From contig JAMOQA010000484.1 of NCBI GenBank assembly GCA_027064265.1, positions 1 through 8,013 of the forward strand: a stretch of DNA of 8,013 nucleotides, given 5' to 3'. The notes below the pieces were generated by a model. It made no database searches and was not told the origin of the DNA. It saw only the letters and a list, made by a program, of their open reading frames with translations. Of this stretch, positions 1-5,887 are shown piece by piece; the stretch's first letter is position 1; each line of letters begins with the position of its first letter. The position numbers and the translations under genes were made by a program. Source of the stretch: Acidobacteriota bacterium. GTDB lineage: Bacteria > Acidobacteriota > Polarisedimenticolia > J045.

Positions 1-709
1 GGCCCTCGAGGGACTCGATCTTCACGAGGCCGAGCCGGTGGGCCTCGAAGAGGAACTTCATCACCGGGAACGGGCTGGCGTGCACGTGGAAGGCCAGCTC
101 GTCGATCGTCCGCCGGCCGTCGATCGCCTCGAGGATTCGCCGTGCCAGGGGATGCTCGACGATCTCCTTCGGCCCCGGCGCCCCGGTGCGGGAGAGGACG
201 ACGCGACCGGACGGGAAGACCTGGCGGATCCGCTCCATCTCGTCGTGGCGGTGGACGCCCTTGAGGAGCACCTGGTCCACCGGGAGCGCGATCAGGACGA
301 CCTTGGGCCCGGGCCGCGCGTCCGGCTCGAAATGGAAGTCGGCGTCCTCCCACTCGAACAGGGAGTAGATGATCTCCTCGGTCCGCTCGGCGAGGGCCCG
401 GAGCAGGTCCTCCTGGGTGACGAACCCGAGCCGGACCAGGACCTGCCCGAGGAACTCGTCGTCTTCCCGCCGGGCGAGGAGCGCGGCACGGAGCTGCTCC
501 TCGGTGAGCTTCCCCCGGGCGACCAGGTGGTGGCCGAGCATCTCCGTCGGCTGGTTGGAGGCGGCCCCGACGATCAGCCCTTCCTGGACGTACACCTCCT
601 TGACCACCGGCCCGCGCCGGAAGTCGAGGCGGCCCGTCCTGGCCGACCCGGCGACCCACTGGAGCAGGTCGGCCAGGTTCATCGTCGAGAGCTTGCCCGA
701 GAGGCTCAT
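1..709 (-). CDS. DUF4388 domain protein, C-terminus cut by window edge
   Basis: Reading the minus strand from the ATG at 709-707 gives 236 open codons that run off the window without a stop. The protein starts MSLSGKLSTMNLADLLQWVA and continues with a glycine-rich 'tGRLdF...Y.qeGlIvgA' pattern at residues 25-50, typical of DUF4388 (PATAN-like) domains. Residues 57-128 hold a second part common in that family: helices around GKLTEEQL and LGQVLVRLGFVTQEDLLRAL, then EEIIYSLFEWEDADFHFE. Residues 187-232 (ARRILEAIDGRRTIDELA...) look like a small winged-helix module. DUF4388 proteins are usually cytoplasmic, of uncertain biochemical role, and often sit near signalling or motility genes. No catalytic motif is visible. 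The ribosome site is weak (GGGGA about 6 bases before ATG). The start is favoured because the DUF4388 motif begins immediately. It is divergent from the gene at 865. The family call is fairly sure and the role is unknown. Confidence 0.82.
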   Translation of the reverse strand, partial: MSLSGKLSTMNLADLLQWVAGSARTGRLDFRRGPVVKEVYVQEGLIVGAASNQPTEMLGHHLVARGKLTEEQLRAALLARREDDEFLGQVLVRLGFVTQEDLLRALAERTEEIIYSLFEWEDADFHFEPDARPGPKVVLIALPVDQVLLKGVHRHDEMERIRQVFPSGRVVLSRTGAPGPKEIVEHPLARRILEAIDGRRTIDELAFHVHASPFPVMKFLFEAHRLGLVKIESLEG

Positions 710-864
710 CCTGGGTCCCCGGCGGGAGGACACGGTCCTCCCCCGGGCACGATAGGTCCCGGCGAAGGGGGGGGCAAACCGGCGGCGGGCGAACGGGATG
801 CCCGCCGGGGCGGGGGAACCTATCTTCCGCCGGGAGGGGGCCCGAGGGCCCCGGGGAGCACGCC
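710..864. promoter_or_regulatory. Divergent intergenic region with paired -10-like elements
   Basis: This 155-base gap separates the starts of two divergent genes. An ACCTATC motif occurs once on each strand: on minus at 757-751 and on plus at 818-824, followed by GT and TT respectively. Each lies about 40 bases upstream of the start codon it faces, so TATCGT and TATCTT are candidate -10 boxes. On minus, TTGCCC stands 17 bases upstream of TATCGT as a poor -35; on plus no -35 is evident. The gap also holds three perfect-stem hairpins: 724-742 (GGGAGGAC/GTCCTCCC, 3-base loop), 783-806 around GGCGGGC/GCCCGCC, and 837-852. These could be operators or simply reflect GC richness. The promoter calls are inference. 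Confidence 0.35.
837..852 (+). promoter_or_regulatory. Leader hairpin next to the ribosome site of the 865 gene
   Basis: GGGGCCC at 837-843 and GGGCCCC at 846-852 are perfectly complementary, with only two bases between them, so the top pairs must open in a real fold. The ribosome-binding site GGGGAG at 853-858 follows directly, six bases before the ATG at 865. A hairpin touching the ribosome site could modulate initiation, but the same pattern can arise by chance in such GC-rich DNA. Confidence 0.3.
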
Positions 865-1374
865 ATGGCCCAGGGAACGACGCGCGACGTGCCCGGCGCG
901 GGCCGGGAAATCTGGCGGGTACCGAAGGTGCCGGTGGAGGTCGAGGTCCTGCTCGAGGGTGGGAGGGACCTGCGGGGAAGCCTCCACGTGCTGCCCCGGA
1001 CCGGGCTGCACGAGGGCCGGGAGCGGGTGATCGACGTCCTGGGATCCTCCGATCCCTTCATCCCGCTGACGAGCGAAGAGGGCGGCCACCTGCTGAACAA
1101 GGGACGGATCGTGGCGATCCGGGTCCCGTTCCCCGCCGACACCGGGCTCTCGGGAGAGATCGACGGGATCCCCCGGGAGGAGACCGTGCTGACCCTCGCC
1201 TCGCTGCCTCCCGAGGAACGTTACTGGCACGGGATCGCCTGGATCGAGATGCCGGAGAATCGCCAGCGCCTCCTCGACCTGCTCAACGACGACCGGAAGT
1301 TCATCCCCTTCCTGCGGAAGGACTTCTGGTACCTGCTGTCCTGCCGTCACATCCTGGACATCAGGATCCTCTGA
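865..1374 (+). CDS. Hypothetical protein made of two tandem copies of one motif
   Basis: This 169-residue protein is not one I recognise. It has no signal peptide, membrane segment or cysteine motif, so it is probably cytoplasmic. A 36-residue block at 52-87 aligns without gaps to 133-168, at an offset of exactly 81 residues. The shared pattern is R-x-R-[VL]-[IL]-D-[VL]-L-x5-F-I-P, then L-L at 76-77 and 157-158, then I-x2-I-R-[VI] at the end, with 13 identities. Each block is preceded by a beta-hairpin-like stretch (VEVEVLLEGGRDLRGSLHV and YWHGIAWIEM), suggesting two small beta-rich domains. The ATG is chosen for GGGGAG six bases upstream; residues 1-20 look disordered. It is divergent from the DUF4388 gene, so the two could share regulation. 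The 3' end overlaps the convergent SAM hydrolase gene. The gene is well supported by its internal repeat; its function is unknown. Confidence 0.8.
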   Translation: MAQGTTRDVPGAGREIWRVPKVPVEVEVLLEGGRDLRGSLHVLPRTGLHEGRERVIDVLGSSDPFIPLTSEEGGHLLNKGRIVAIRVPFPADTGLSGEIDGIPREETVLTLASLPPEERYWHGIAWIEMPENRQRLLDLLNDDRKFIPFLRKDFWYLLSCRHILDIRIL

Positions 1375-2144
1375 CCGGCGGCGACGCCGAGCCTTTCCGC
1401 GGCCGCGCCCCGGTCCAGGGCCAGTTCCACCCACCCCGAGGAGCCGTCCAGGACGGCGAGGGTGCCCGCGGGAATCTCGCCGTAGGTCCGCGCGGTCACG
1501 ACCGGTTCCGCCGGGACCGGTTCCCGGACCCGGTACGGGCCCGCTCCCAGGCGGGAGCGGAGTTCGCCGGGGCGCACTCCCAGGATCACGTTCCCGAACC
1601 GGTCGACGTGCAGCACCGGGACGGCGAGGCCCTCTCCCTCGGTGCGCAGCCCGGGAAGGGGGAGCCGCACCGGGTCGTCGATCGCCGGGCCCACCTCGGA
1701 GAGAGGCACTCCACGGGCGAGGGCGCCCGCCACCGGGGCGAAGACGTCGCGCCCGTGGAAGGTCGGGTGGGGATCCGGGTGCCGGAGGGCCGGGTTCTCG
1801 ATCGCGCGGACCTCGGCGTCGGGGTGTTCGCGCAGGACCAGCTCGAGGAGACCGTTGTCCGGGGCGACGAAGAGATGACCTCCCGCCCGGGCGACGAGCC
1901 CGCGCCGGTCCGTCCCGACCCCGGGGTCGACGACGCCGACGTGGATCGTCCCCGGCGGGTACCAGGGCGCGGCCGTCGCCAGCAGGAACGCGCCGGCCAG
2001 GACGTCGTGGCGGGGCACCTCGTGGGTGATGTCGACGGGCAGTGCCCCCGGGGCTGCCCGGAGCAGGGCCCCCTTCATCGCGCCGACGTAGCCGTCGGCG
2101 AGGCCGAAGTCGGTGAGGAACGTGACCACGGGCGGAGCGGGCAT
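1347..2144 (-). CDS. S-adenosyl-L-methionine hydrolase (adenosine-forming), DUF62 family
   Basis: The 265-residue product matches the SAM hydroxide adenosyltransferase family (DUF62), which hydrolyses SAM to adenosine and methionine in the cytoplasm and is related to fluorinase and chlorinase. Family landmarks appear in order: TDFGLADGYVGAMKG at 11-25, DITHEVP at 38-44, GTIHVGVVDPGVGTDRRG at 65-82, FVAPDNGLL at 92-100, TFHGRDVFAP at 128-137 and DRFGNVI at 181-187. The family's catalytic Asp-Arg-His set is present as D73, R80 and H130; the seven-residue Asp-Arg spacing fits the archaeal PH0463 enzyme (D68, R75, H127). The length is normal and nothing is missing. The start has AGGAGG nine bases upstream. 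It appears monocistronic, with no methyltransferase or purine gene beside it. Its end overlaps the plus-strand gene by 28 bases. The physiological role of this family is still unclear; SAM turnover is the plain reading. Confidence 0.95.
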   Translation of the reverse strand: MPAPPVVTFLTDFGLADGYVGAMKGALLRAAPGALPVDITHEVPRHDVLAGAFLLATAAPWYPPGTIHVGVVDPGVGTDRRGLVARAGGHLFVAPDNGLLELVLREHPDAEVRAIENPALRHPDPHPTFHGRDVFAPVAGALARGVPLSEVGPAIDDPVRLPLPGLRTEGEGLAVPVLHVDRFGNVILGVRPGELRSRLGAGPYRVREPVPAEPVVTARTYGEIPAGTLAVLDGSSGWVELALDRGAAAERLGVAAGQRILMSRM

Positions 2145-2153
2145 GGCGGCGTG

Positions 2154-2159
2154 CCTCCT
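2154..2159 (-). promoter_or_regulatory. Ribosome-binding site of the SAM hydrolase gene
   Basis: AGGAGG on the minus strand ends nine bases before the ATG at 2144-2142. It fixes that start over in-frame alternatives. Confidence 0.75.
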
Positions 2160-2187
2160 CGCGGGGATGGTACCCGGTCCCCGGGGG

Positions 2188-2193
2188 ATCGTA
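2188..2193 (-). promoter_or_regulatory. Possible -10 box for the SAM hydrolase gene
   Basis: TACGAT on the minus strand (within GGATACGATCC) matches four of six bases of a sigma-70 -10 box and lies about 43 bases upstream of the ATG. No good -35 is seen 16-18 bases further upstream, where the sequence reads GATGCA. Weak inference. Confidence 0.25.
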
Positions 2194-2286
2194 TCCTGCG
2201 GGGGGAGGAGTGCATCCCTTGAGCGGTGCGCTAGCCCGGATCATGCATGAGCCCTCCGGCCGAAACACCGGATCTGCACGCTGGCC

Positions 2287-2301
2287 GGGCCCTTCGGGCC
2301 C
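2287..2301. repeat. Side hairpin in the left arm of the MITE
   Basis: GGGCCC-TTC-GGGCCC is a perfect six-base stem with a three-base loop. It has no counterpart in the right arm and accounts for the palindrome centre (about 2342) being offset from the element's midpoint (2333). Folded as a whole, the element would be Y-shaped. Confidence 0.6.
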
Positions 2302-2420
2302 TCTCGCCCGTACTCGGCGCTGAACACCCTGCGGCGTACCTCGAGGTACGCCTCGGGTGTTCAGGCCTCCGTGCGGGCGATCCAGCACGCATCTACGTCG
2401 TTTCGCCTCGAAGGTTCATG

Positions 2421-2426
2421 CATAAT
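2421..2426 (+). promoter_or_regulatory. Possible -10 box supplied by the MITE right end
   Basis: CATAAT matches five of six bases of the -10 consensus and lies inside the right terminal repeat, 63 bases upstream of the ATG at 2490. No recognisable -35 is found at the proper distance (sequence around 2397-2404 is GTCGTTTC). It is one of few AT-rich hexamers upstream of the gene, so promoter use is conceivable but unproven. Confidence 0.25.
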
Positions 2427-2476
2427 CCGGGCTAGCGTTTCCCCGTGGCCGTCCGCGCCTGCCCGGAAGGTTCCGC

Positions 2477-2484
2477 AAGGAGAG
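2477..2484 (+). promoter_or_regulatory. Ribosome-binding site deciding the start of the outer-membrane protein
   Basis: AAGGAGAG ends five bases before the ATG at 2490. An in-frame GTG at 2445 would add 15 residues (MAVRACPEGSARRDP) but has no comparable site and would bury the signal peptide behind an unusual leader, so 2490 is preferred. Confidence 0.8.
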
Positions 2485-2489
2485 ACCCG

Positions 2490-5400
2490 ATGATCACCAC
2501 CCGCCACGGTGTCCGATCCGTCCCGCCGCACGTGCTCCCGGCCCTGCTCCTGGTGCTCGCCCTCACGGGGGTGGCCCACGGCGCCGGCCGTCCCGCGCCG
2601 GCGGTCACCGGCCTGGTGCAGCCGGAGACCCCGGTGCACGCGCTCGGCTGGGTCGAGGCCGGGAGCGGGATCTCCCCGGCCGGCCCGAAGGAGGAGGCGG
2701 CCTTCCGCGGGGACGGGGTGCCCTGGGTCGTCGTCGAGACCCGGTGCCGCGACCTGTTCCCGGAAGGGGGTACCCCGGACGTGGACTCCCTCGTCCGGCG
2801 CGTGCGCGCCCAGCGGGAACGGGGCGCGCGGGTGGCGGTGCTGGTCCACGGGTCCCCGGCGGTGCCCGGCGAGGGGCTCGAGGCCCGGCGCCGTGACTGG
2901 CTCCGGGTCCTCCGGGCCGGGGCCCGGGAGCTCCATGGCGAGGTGGCCGCCTGGCTCCTGGCGGACTTCCTGCCGGAACCCGGGACCGCGGGCGATGCCC
3001 GCCTCGCGGCCTACGAGATCAAGGCGGCGTCGGTGACGATCCACGGGGAGGACCCGGCGGCCGCCGTCGACGTGGTCGTCCACGAGGGGCCCGAGGTGGA
3101 CCTCCTGGCGCGGTCCTGGAAGGTCACCGGCGACCTCGCCCCCTACGTCGACGGCGTCGTGCTGGCCCTGCCGGTGGGGCGGGCCGCCGCCGACGCCGTG
3201 GCGGCGCTGCGTCGCGAGCTGCGGACGCTGGACCCGGGCGCGGCCCTGCTCGTGCTGGCGGACGCGCGGGGCGAGACCCGTGGCGAAGCGGCGTCGGACG
3301 ACGTGCTGGCCCGCGCCCTCGAGCTGCTCGCCGCCGGGGCCGACGCCAGCCTGCTCCGCCTGCCGGAGCAGGACCCGGAGGCCAGCAGGGCGACCGCGGG
3401 GGCCCTCGAGGCGATCGCCCGGGTGCTCGGACCGGGCCTCGGGCTTTCCCCGCGGAAGGGAGCCGGGATCGAGGTCCAGCCGGGCCCGGCGCCCGTTCGC
3501 TGGGTGCGTTTCTTCGACGACCGGACGTTCCGGGAGGTCCTGTTCTACTGGGCCGGGCGGGCGGACGTGCCGGAAGGGACGCGGGCCGCCTTCGTCTTCG
3601 AGAAGGCGATGCGGCGGGGCTACCGGGCCGTCGACCCGCTCTCCGGCTCCGAGCGGTACCTGCGGCCCGTGCCGATCGACGACGCCCACGTGCGGGTCGA
3701 GGCGCCCCTCGCGCGCCGTCCCTGGATCCTCCTGGTCAACCGCCTGAAGGTCTCCCCGGGGATCGAGCTCGCCGAGGAGCACGAGGAGGTCTCCGGCGTC
3801 CACCAGGTGACCCCGGACGAGATCATCGCGTTCCACCAGCGGTTCCGGGCCTTCCAGGACGACCGGTTGCGCAACGTGCACCGGGAGGGGTGGATCAAGT
3901 TCCGGGTCCGGTACGCGCAGGTCACCGGGACGTTCGAGATCGAGATGCACGCCGAGTGGTTCTGGGACCCGGAGACCGGCGGCGAGTGGGCGATCCGGGA
4001 GACCTACTTCGACGGCGTGAAGCTCAAGTGGAAGAAGATCCCGGAGATCCCCCTGGTCACGAAGGACCGGGTCGTCGCGCTGCCCCTCGATCTCAACCTG
4101 GACAAGCGCTATCGCTACCGGCTCGAGGGCGAAGAGGAGGTCGAGGGTCGGCGTTGCTGGAAGCTGCGGTTCGAGCCCCTCTCGGGGGGCGCCTCCCTCT
4201 ACCGGGGCCGGGCCTGGATCGACCAGGCGACGGGGGCGCTGGTCAAGGTGACCTCGGTCCAGACCGAGTTGACGCCGCCGGCGATCAGCGACGAGCAGAC
4301 CCAGGTGTTCCGTCCCTTCGAAGGGCCGGACGGGACGACCTACTGGCTCCTCGACGAGCTCTCCGGCCAGCAGATCTACACGATCAACGGGTCGAACCTG
4401 GTGGTCCTGCGCCAGATCACCTTCGGGCCGCCGGCGATCAACGACCCCCGGTTCGCCGAGCTGCGGGCGAAGACGTACGCCTCCGACAGGCAGATGCTCC
4501 GGGATACCCCGGAGGGCTTCAAGTGGCTCTCGAAGACGAAGGACGGCAAGCGGGTCGTCAACGAGAAGGGTGACCCGACCCAGCTCTTCTTCCTCGGCGG
4601 GGCGCTCTACGACGAGGGAACCGACGGCGTGATCCCCCTCGCGGGCGTGAACTACACCAACATCGACCTGTTCGGGAGGAAGAAGATCCTGAACGTCTTC
4701 TTCGCCGGCGCCTTCGCGAACGTCACGTACTCCGATCCCAGCGTTCTTGGCAGGCGCCTCGACCTGGGCGTCACCCTGGACGCGGTGGGCTATCCCTCCA
4801 CCGACAAGGACTACGTGCTCGGGGAGGAGATCGAGTCCCACCGGGTCCAGCGCCTGCGGCAGGCATTCCGCGTGAACCTGGGCGTGCCCCTCGGGAGCTT
4901 CTTCAAGCTTCGCGCCATGGGGGAACTCGACCGGGTCGTCTACCAGCGCCACGAGGACACTCGCAACTTCGTCGTTCCCGCGGACCACTGGGAACGCATC
5001 GAGGAACTGGAGCTGGCGTTCGACCGGAAGGGCTGGAGCCTGATGGCCGGCACGTCGTGGCACGACCGGTCGGACTGGCTTCCCTGGGGACCCGAGGGGA
5101 GCGTCGCCACGCCGGAGGAGGTCGCCCGGACGAAGGACTGGACCACCTGGTGGGCCGGCATCCAGAAGAGCTGGTTCCTGCCGATGTTCCAGAAGATCGA
5201 GGTGTCGGCCCGCTACCAGGCCGGGGACGACCTCGACCGCTTCTCGTCCTTCACGTTCGGGTTCCTGTCGGGAGACCGCCTGCGCGGTTTCGGCGGTTCC
5301 GGGATCCGGTACGACCACGGTCTCCTGGCACAGCTGAAGTACTCCTTCAACATCTCGGACGTCGTCCGGTTCGACGCGGTCCTCGACCATGCCCGGGTGC

Positions 5401-5576
5401 ACGATCCGCGAATCGCTCCCGGGATGACCGATCACACGGGGATCGGGGTCGCCGCGAGCTTCGTCGGCCCGTGGGAGACGATCCTCCGGTTCGACGTCGG
5501 CTACGCGCTCAGGAGCGACCTGGAGCCGGTGGAGGGGGACGTCGAGGCGATGGTCCTCGTGCTCAAGCTGTTCTGA
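2490..5576 (+). CDS. Secreted chimeric protein: glycosidase-like barrel, LolA-like domain, Omp85-like beta-barrel
   Basis: The 1028-residue product begins with a signal peptide: basic start, hydrophobic LPALLLVLALTGVAHG, likely cut near residues 31-32. Residues about 40-330 alternate strands and helices like a TIM barrel. The stretch LAAYEIKAASVTIHGEDPAA resembles the conserved region after the acid/base residue of clan GH-A glycosidases, but the expected NE pair is replaced (WLLADFLPEP), so catalysis is doubtful. Residues about 335-430 (RFFDDRTFREVLFYW...DPLSGSERY) resemble the beta-sandwich that follows such barrels. Residues about 464-646 are a strand-rich LolA/MucB-like domain (MHAEWFW, RYRLEGEEEVEGRRCWKLRF, GRAWIDQATGALVKV). 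Residues about 696-1028 alternate in barrel fashion. They include RLRGF at 930-934, like the [VR]RGF loop-6 motif of Omp85/BamA proteins, and end in phenylalanine (VLKLF). No POTRA domain is evident. The protein should sit in the outer membrane with its N-terminal part in the periplasm. It stands alone between a MITE and fold-back repeats. The gene and its export are well supported; the domain assignments are by eye. Confidence 0.85.
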   Translation: MITTRHGVRSVPPHVLPALLLVLALTGVAHGAGRPAPAVTGLVQPETPVHALGWVEAGSGISPAGPKEEAAFRGDGVPWVVVETRCRDLFPEGGTPDVDSLVRRVRAQRERGARVAVLVHGSPAVPGEGLEARRRDWLRVLRAGARELHGEVAAWLLADFLPEPGTAGDARLAAYEIKAASVTIHGEDPAAAVDVVVHEGPEVDLLARSWKVTGDLAPYVDGVVLALPVGRAAADAVAALRRELRTLDPGAALLVLADARGETRGEAASDDVLARALELLAAGADASLLRLPEQDPEASRATAGALEAIARVLGPGLGLSPRKGAGIEVQPGPAPVRWVRFFDDRTFREVLFYWAGRADVPEGTRAAFVFEKAMRRGYRAVDPLSGSERYLRPVPIDDAHVRVEAPLARRPWILLVNRLKVSPGIELAEEHEEVSGVHQVTPDEIIAFHQRFRAFQDDRLRNVHREGWIKFRVRYAQVTGTFEIEMHAEWFWDPETGGEWAIRETYFDGVKLKWKKIPEIPLVTKDRVVALPLDLNLDKRYRYRLEGEEEVEGRRCWKLRFEPLSGGASLYRGRAWIDQATGALVKVTSVQTELTPPAISDEQTQVFRPFEGPDGTTYWLLDELSGQQIYTINGSNLVVLRQITFGPPAINDPRFAELRAKTYASDRQMLRDTPEGFKWLSKTKDGKRVVNEKGDPTQLFFLGGALYDEGTDGVIPLAGVNYTNIDLFGRKKILNVFFAGAFANVTYSDPSVLGRRLDLGVTLDAVGYPSTDKDYVLGEEIESHRVQRLRQAFRVNLGVPLGSFFKLRAMGELDRVVYQRHEDTRNFVVPADHWERIEELELAFDRKGWSLMAGTSWHDRSDWLPWGPEGSVATPEEVARTKDWTTWWAGIQKSWFLPMFQKIEVSARYQAGDDLDRFSSFTFGFLSGDRLRGFGGSGIRYDHGLLAQLKYSFNISDVVRFDAVLDHARVHDPRIAPGMTDHTGIGVAASFVGPWETILRFDVGYALRSDLEPVEGDVEAMVLVLKLF

Positions 5577-5616
5577 GCGCACCCCGCCGCCGTCCCGCCG
5601 GAACCGGCGTGAGTGT

Positions 5617-5715
5617 CCCGTGGGGGCGCAGCGTGCTGCGCCGGTCTCGTCCGAAGGGCGACGATCATGGCGGTGCTTCGCACCGCACGGGTCCAGCACG
5701 CTGGACCCCTACGGG
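5617..5715. repeat. Fold-back repeat, copy 1
   Basis: The outer arms CCCGTGGGG (5617-5625) and CCCCTACGGG (5706-5715) pair with one G-T wobble. Inside lie three perfect hairpins: GGCGCAGC-GT-GCTGCGCC at 5625-5642, GCGGTGC-TTC-GCACCGC at 5670-5686, and GGGTCCAGC-AC-GCTGGACCC at 5689-5708, the last competing with the outer stem. The first hairpin contains the 18-base core shared with the next copies (5628-5645, one mismatch). Its short reading frames (such as RRAAP-type peptides) are products of the repeat, not genes. Confidence 0.7.
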
Positions 5716-5731
5716 TTGAGCGCATGAAAAA

Positions 5732-5853
5732 ACGTGTAGGGGCGCAGCGTGCTGCGCCCGTGCAGCGTGCTGCGCCCGTGTGCCGCGAAGCGGCACGCAG
5801 GGCCGCGCTTCGCGCGGTGGGCCCTCGCAAGCTCGACCCCTACGACATCACGT
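5732..5853. repeat. Fold-back repeat, copy 2, with a tandem core
   Basis: The outer arms pair as ACGTG (5732-5736) with CACGT (5849-5853), and GTAGGGG (5736-5742) with CCCCTAC (5837-5843). The core GCAGCGTGCTGCGCCCGT occurs twice with no gap, at 5744-5761 and 5762-5779. Two further hairpins follow: GTGCCGC-GAA-GCGGCAC at 5780-5796 and CCGCGC-TTC-GCGCGG at 5803-5817. It belongs to the same family as copies 1 and 3. No coding potential is believable here. Confidence 0.72.
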
Positions 5854-5887
5854 TTCGCGGAAGAACGACACGAACGCGTCTCGAGTA

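Larger units (their letters stand above)
2229..2437. mobile_element. MITE-like palindromic element without a transposase
   Basis: The left end (CGCTAGCCCGGATCATGCAT from 2229) is mirrored by the right end (rc: CGCTAGCCCGGATTATGCAT, from 2437). The inverted repeats run about 38 bases with roughly 32 matches. If the termini start at CCCGGAT, both sides carry CTAG as a four-base direct repeat, which would be a target duplication; as CTAG is its own complement this is ambiguous. The middle is also palindromic: GGCGTACCTCGAGGTACGCC at 2333-2352 is perfect, flanked by CTGAACACCC (2320-2329) and GGGTGTTCAG (2355-2364), with weaker pairing further out. One arm carries an extra hairpin at 2287-2301. 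At 209 bases it holds no plausible gene, so it would move only with a transposase supplied elsewhere. The CCCGGATTATgCATGA-type end reminds me of IS1380-family termini, but that is recall, not proof. Confidence 0.72.

Noticed and set aside
38..1030. Long plus-strand reading frame (330 codons) over the DUF4388 gene
   Set aside because: Its product is arginine-, glycine- and proline-rich with no domain pattern, while the opposite strand gives a coherent DUF4388 protein. It is a GC-driven shadow.
798..2222. 474-codon plus-strand frame across the duplicated-motif gene and the SAM hydrolase
   Set aside because: Low-complexity RG/P/E composition, and it runs antisense to a clear DUF62 enzyme and out of frame with the 865 gene.
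820..2388. 522-codon minus-strand frame over the same region
   Set aside because: It is out of frame with the SAM hydrolase, runs into the MITE and shows only low-complexity arginine- and glycine-rich sequence.
2247..2435. 62-codon frame inside the MITE as a small gene
   Set aside because: It lies wholly within the palindromic element, has no ribosome site and no recognisable product.
2445..2489. GTG start at 2445 for the outer-membrane protein
   Set aside because: The ATG at 2490 has a strong ribosome site five bases away and gives a normal signal peptide; the upstream extension does not.
2361..5699. 1112-codon minus-strand frame antisense to the outer-membrane protein gene
   Set aside because: Although long, it mirrors third-position GC bias. 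Its product is a proline-, arginine- and glycine-rich string with no motif, and it starts in the fold-back repeats. The plus strand has a signal peptide, a ribosome site and a barrel pattern.
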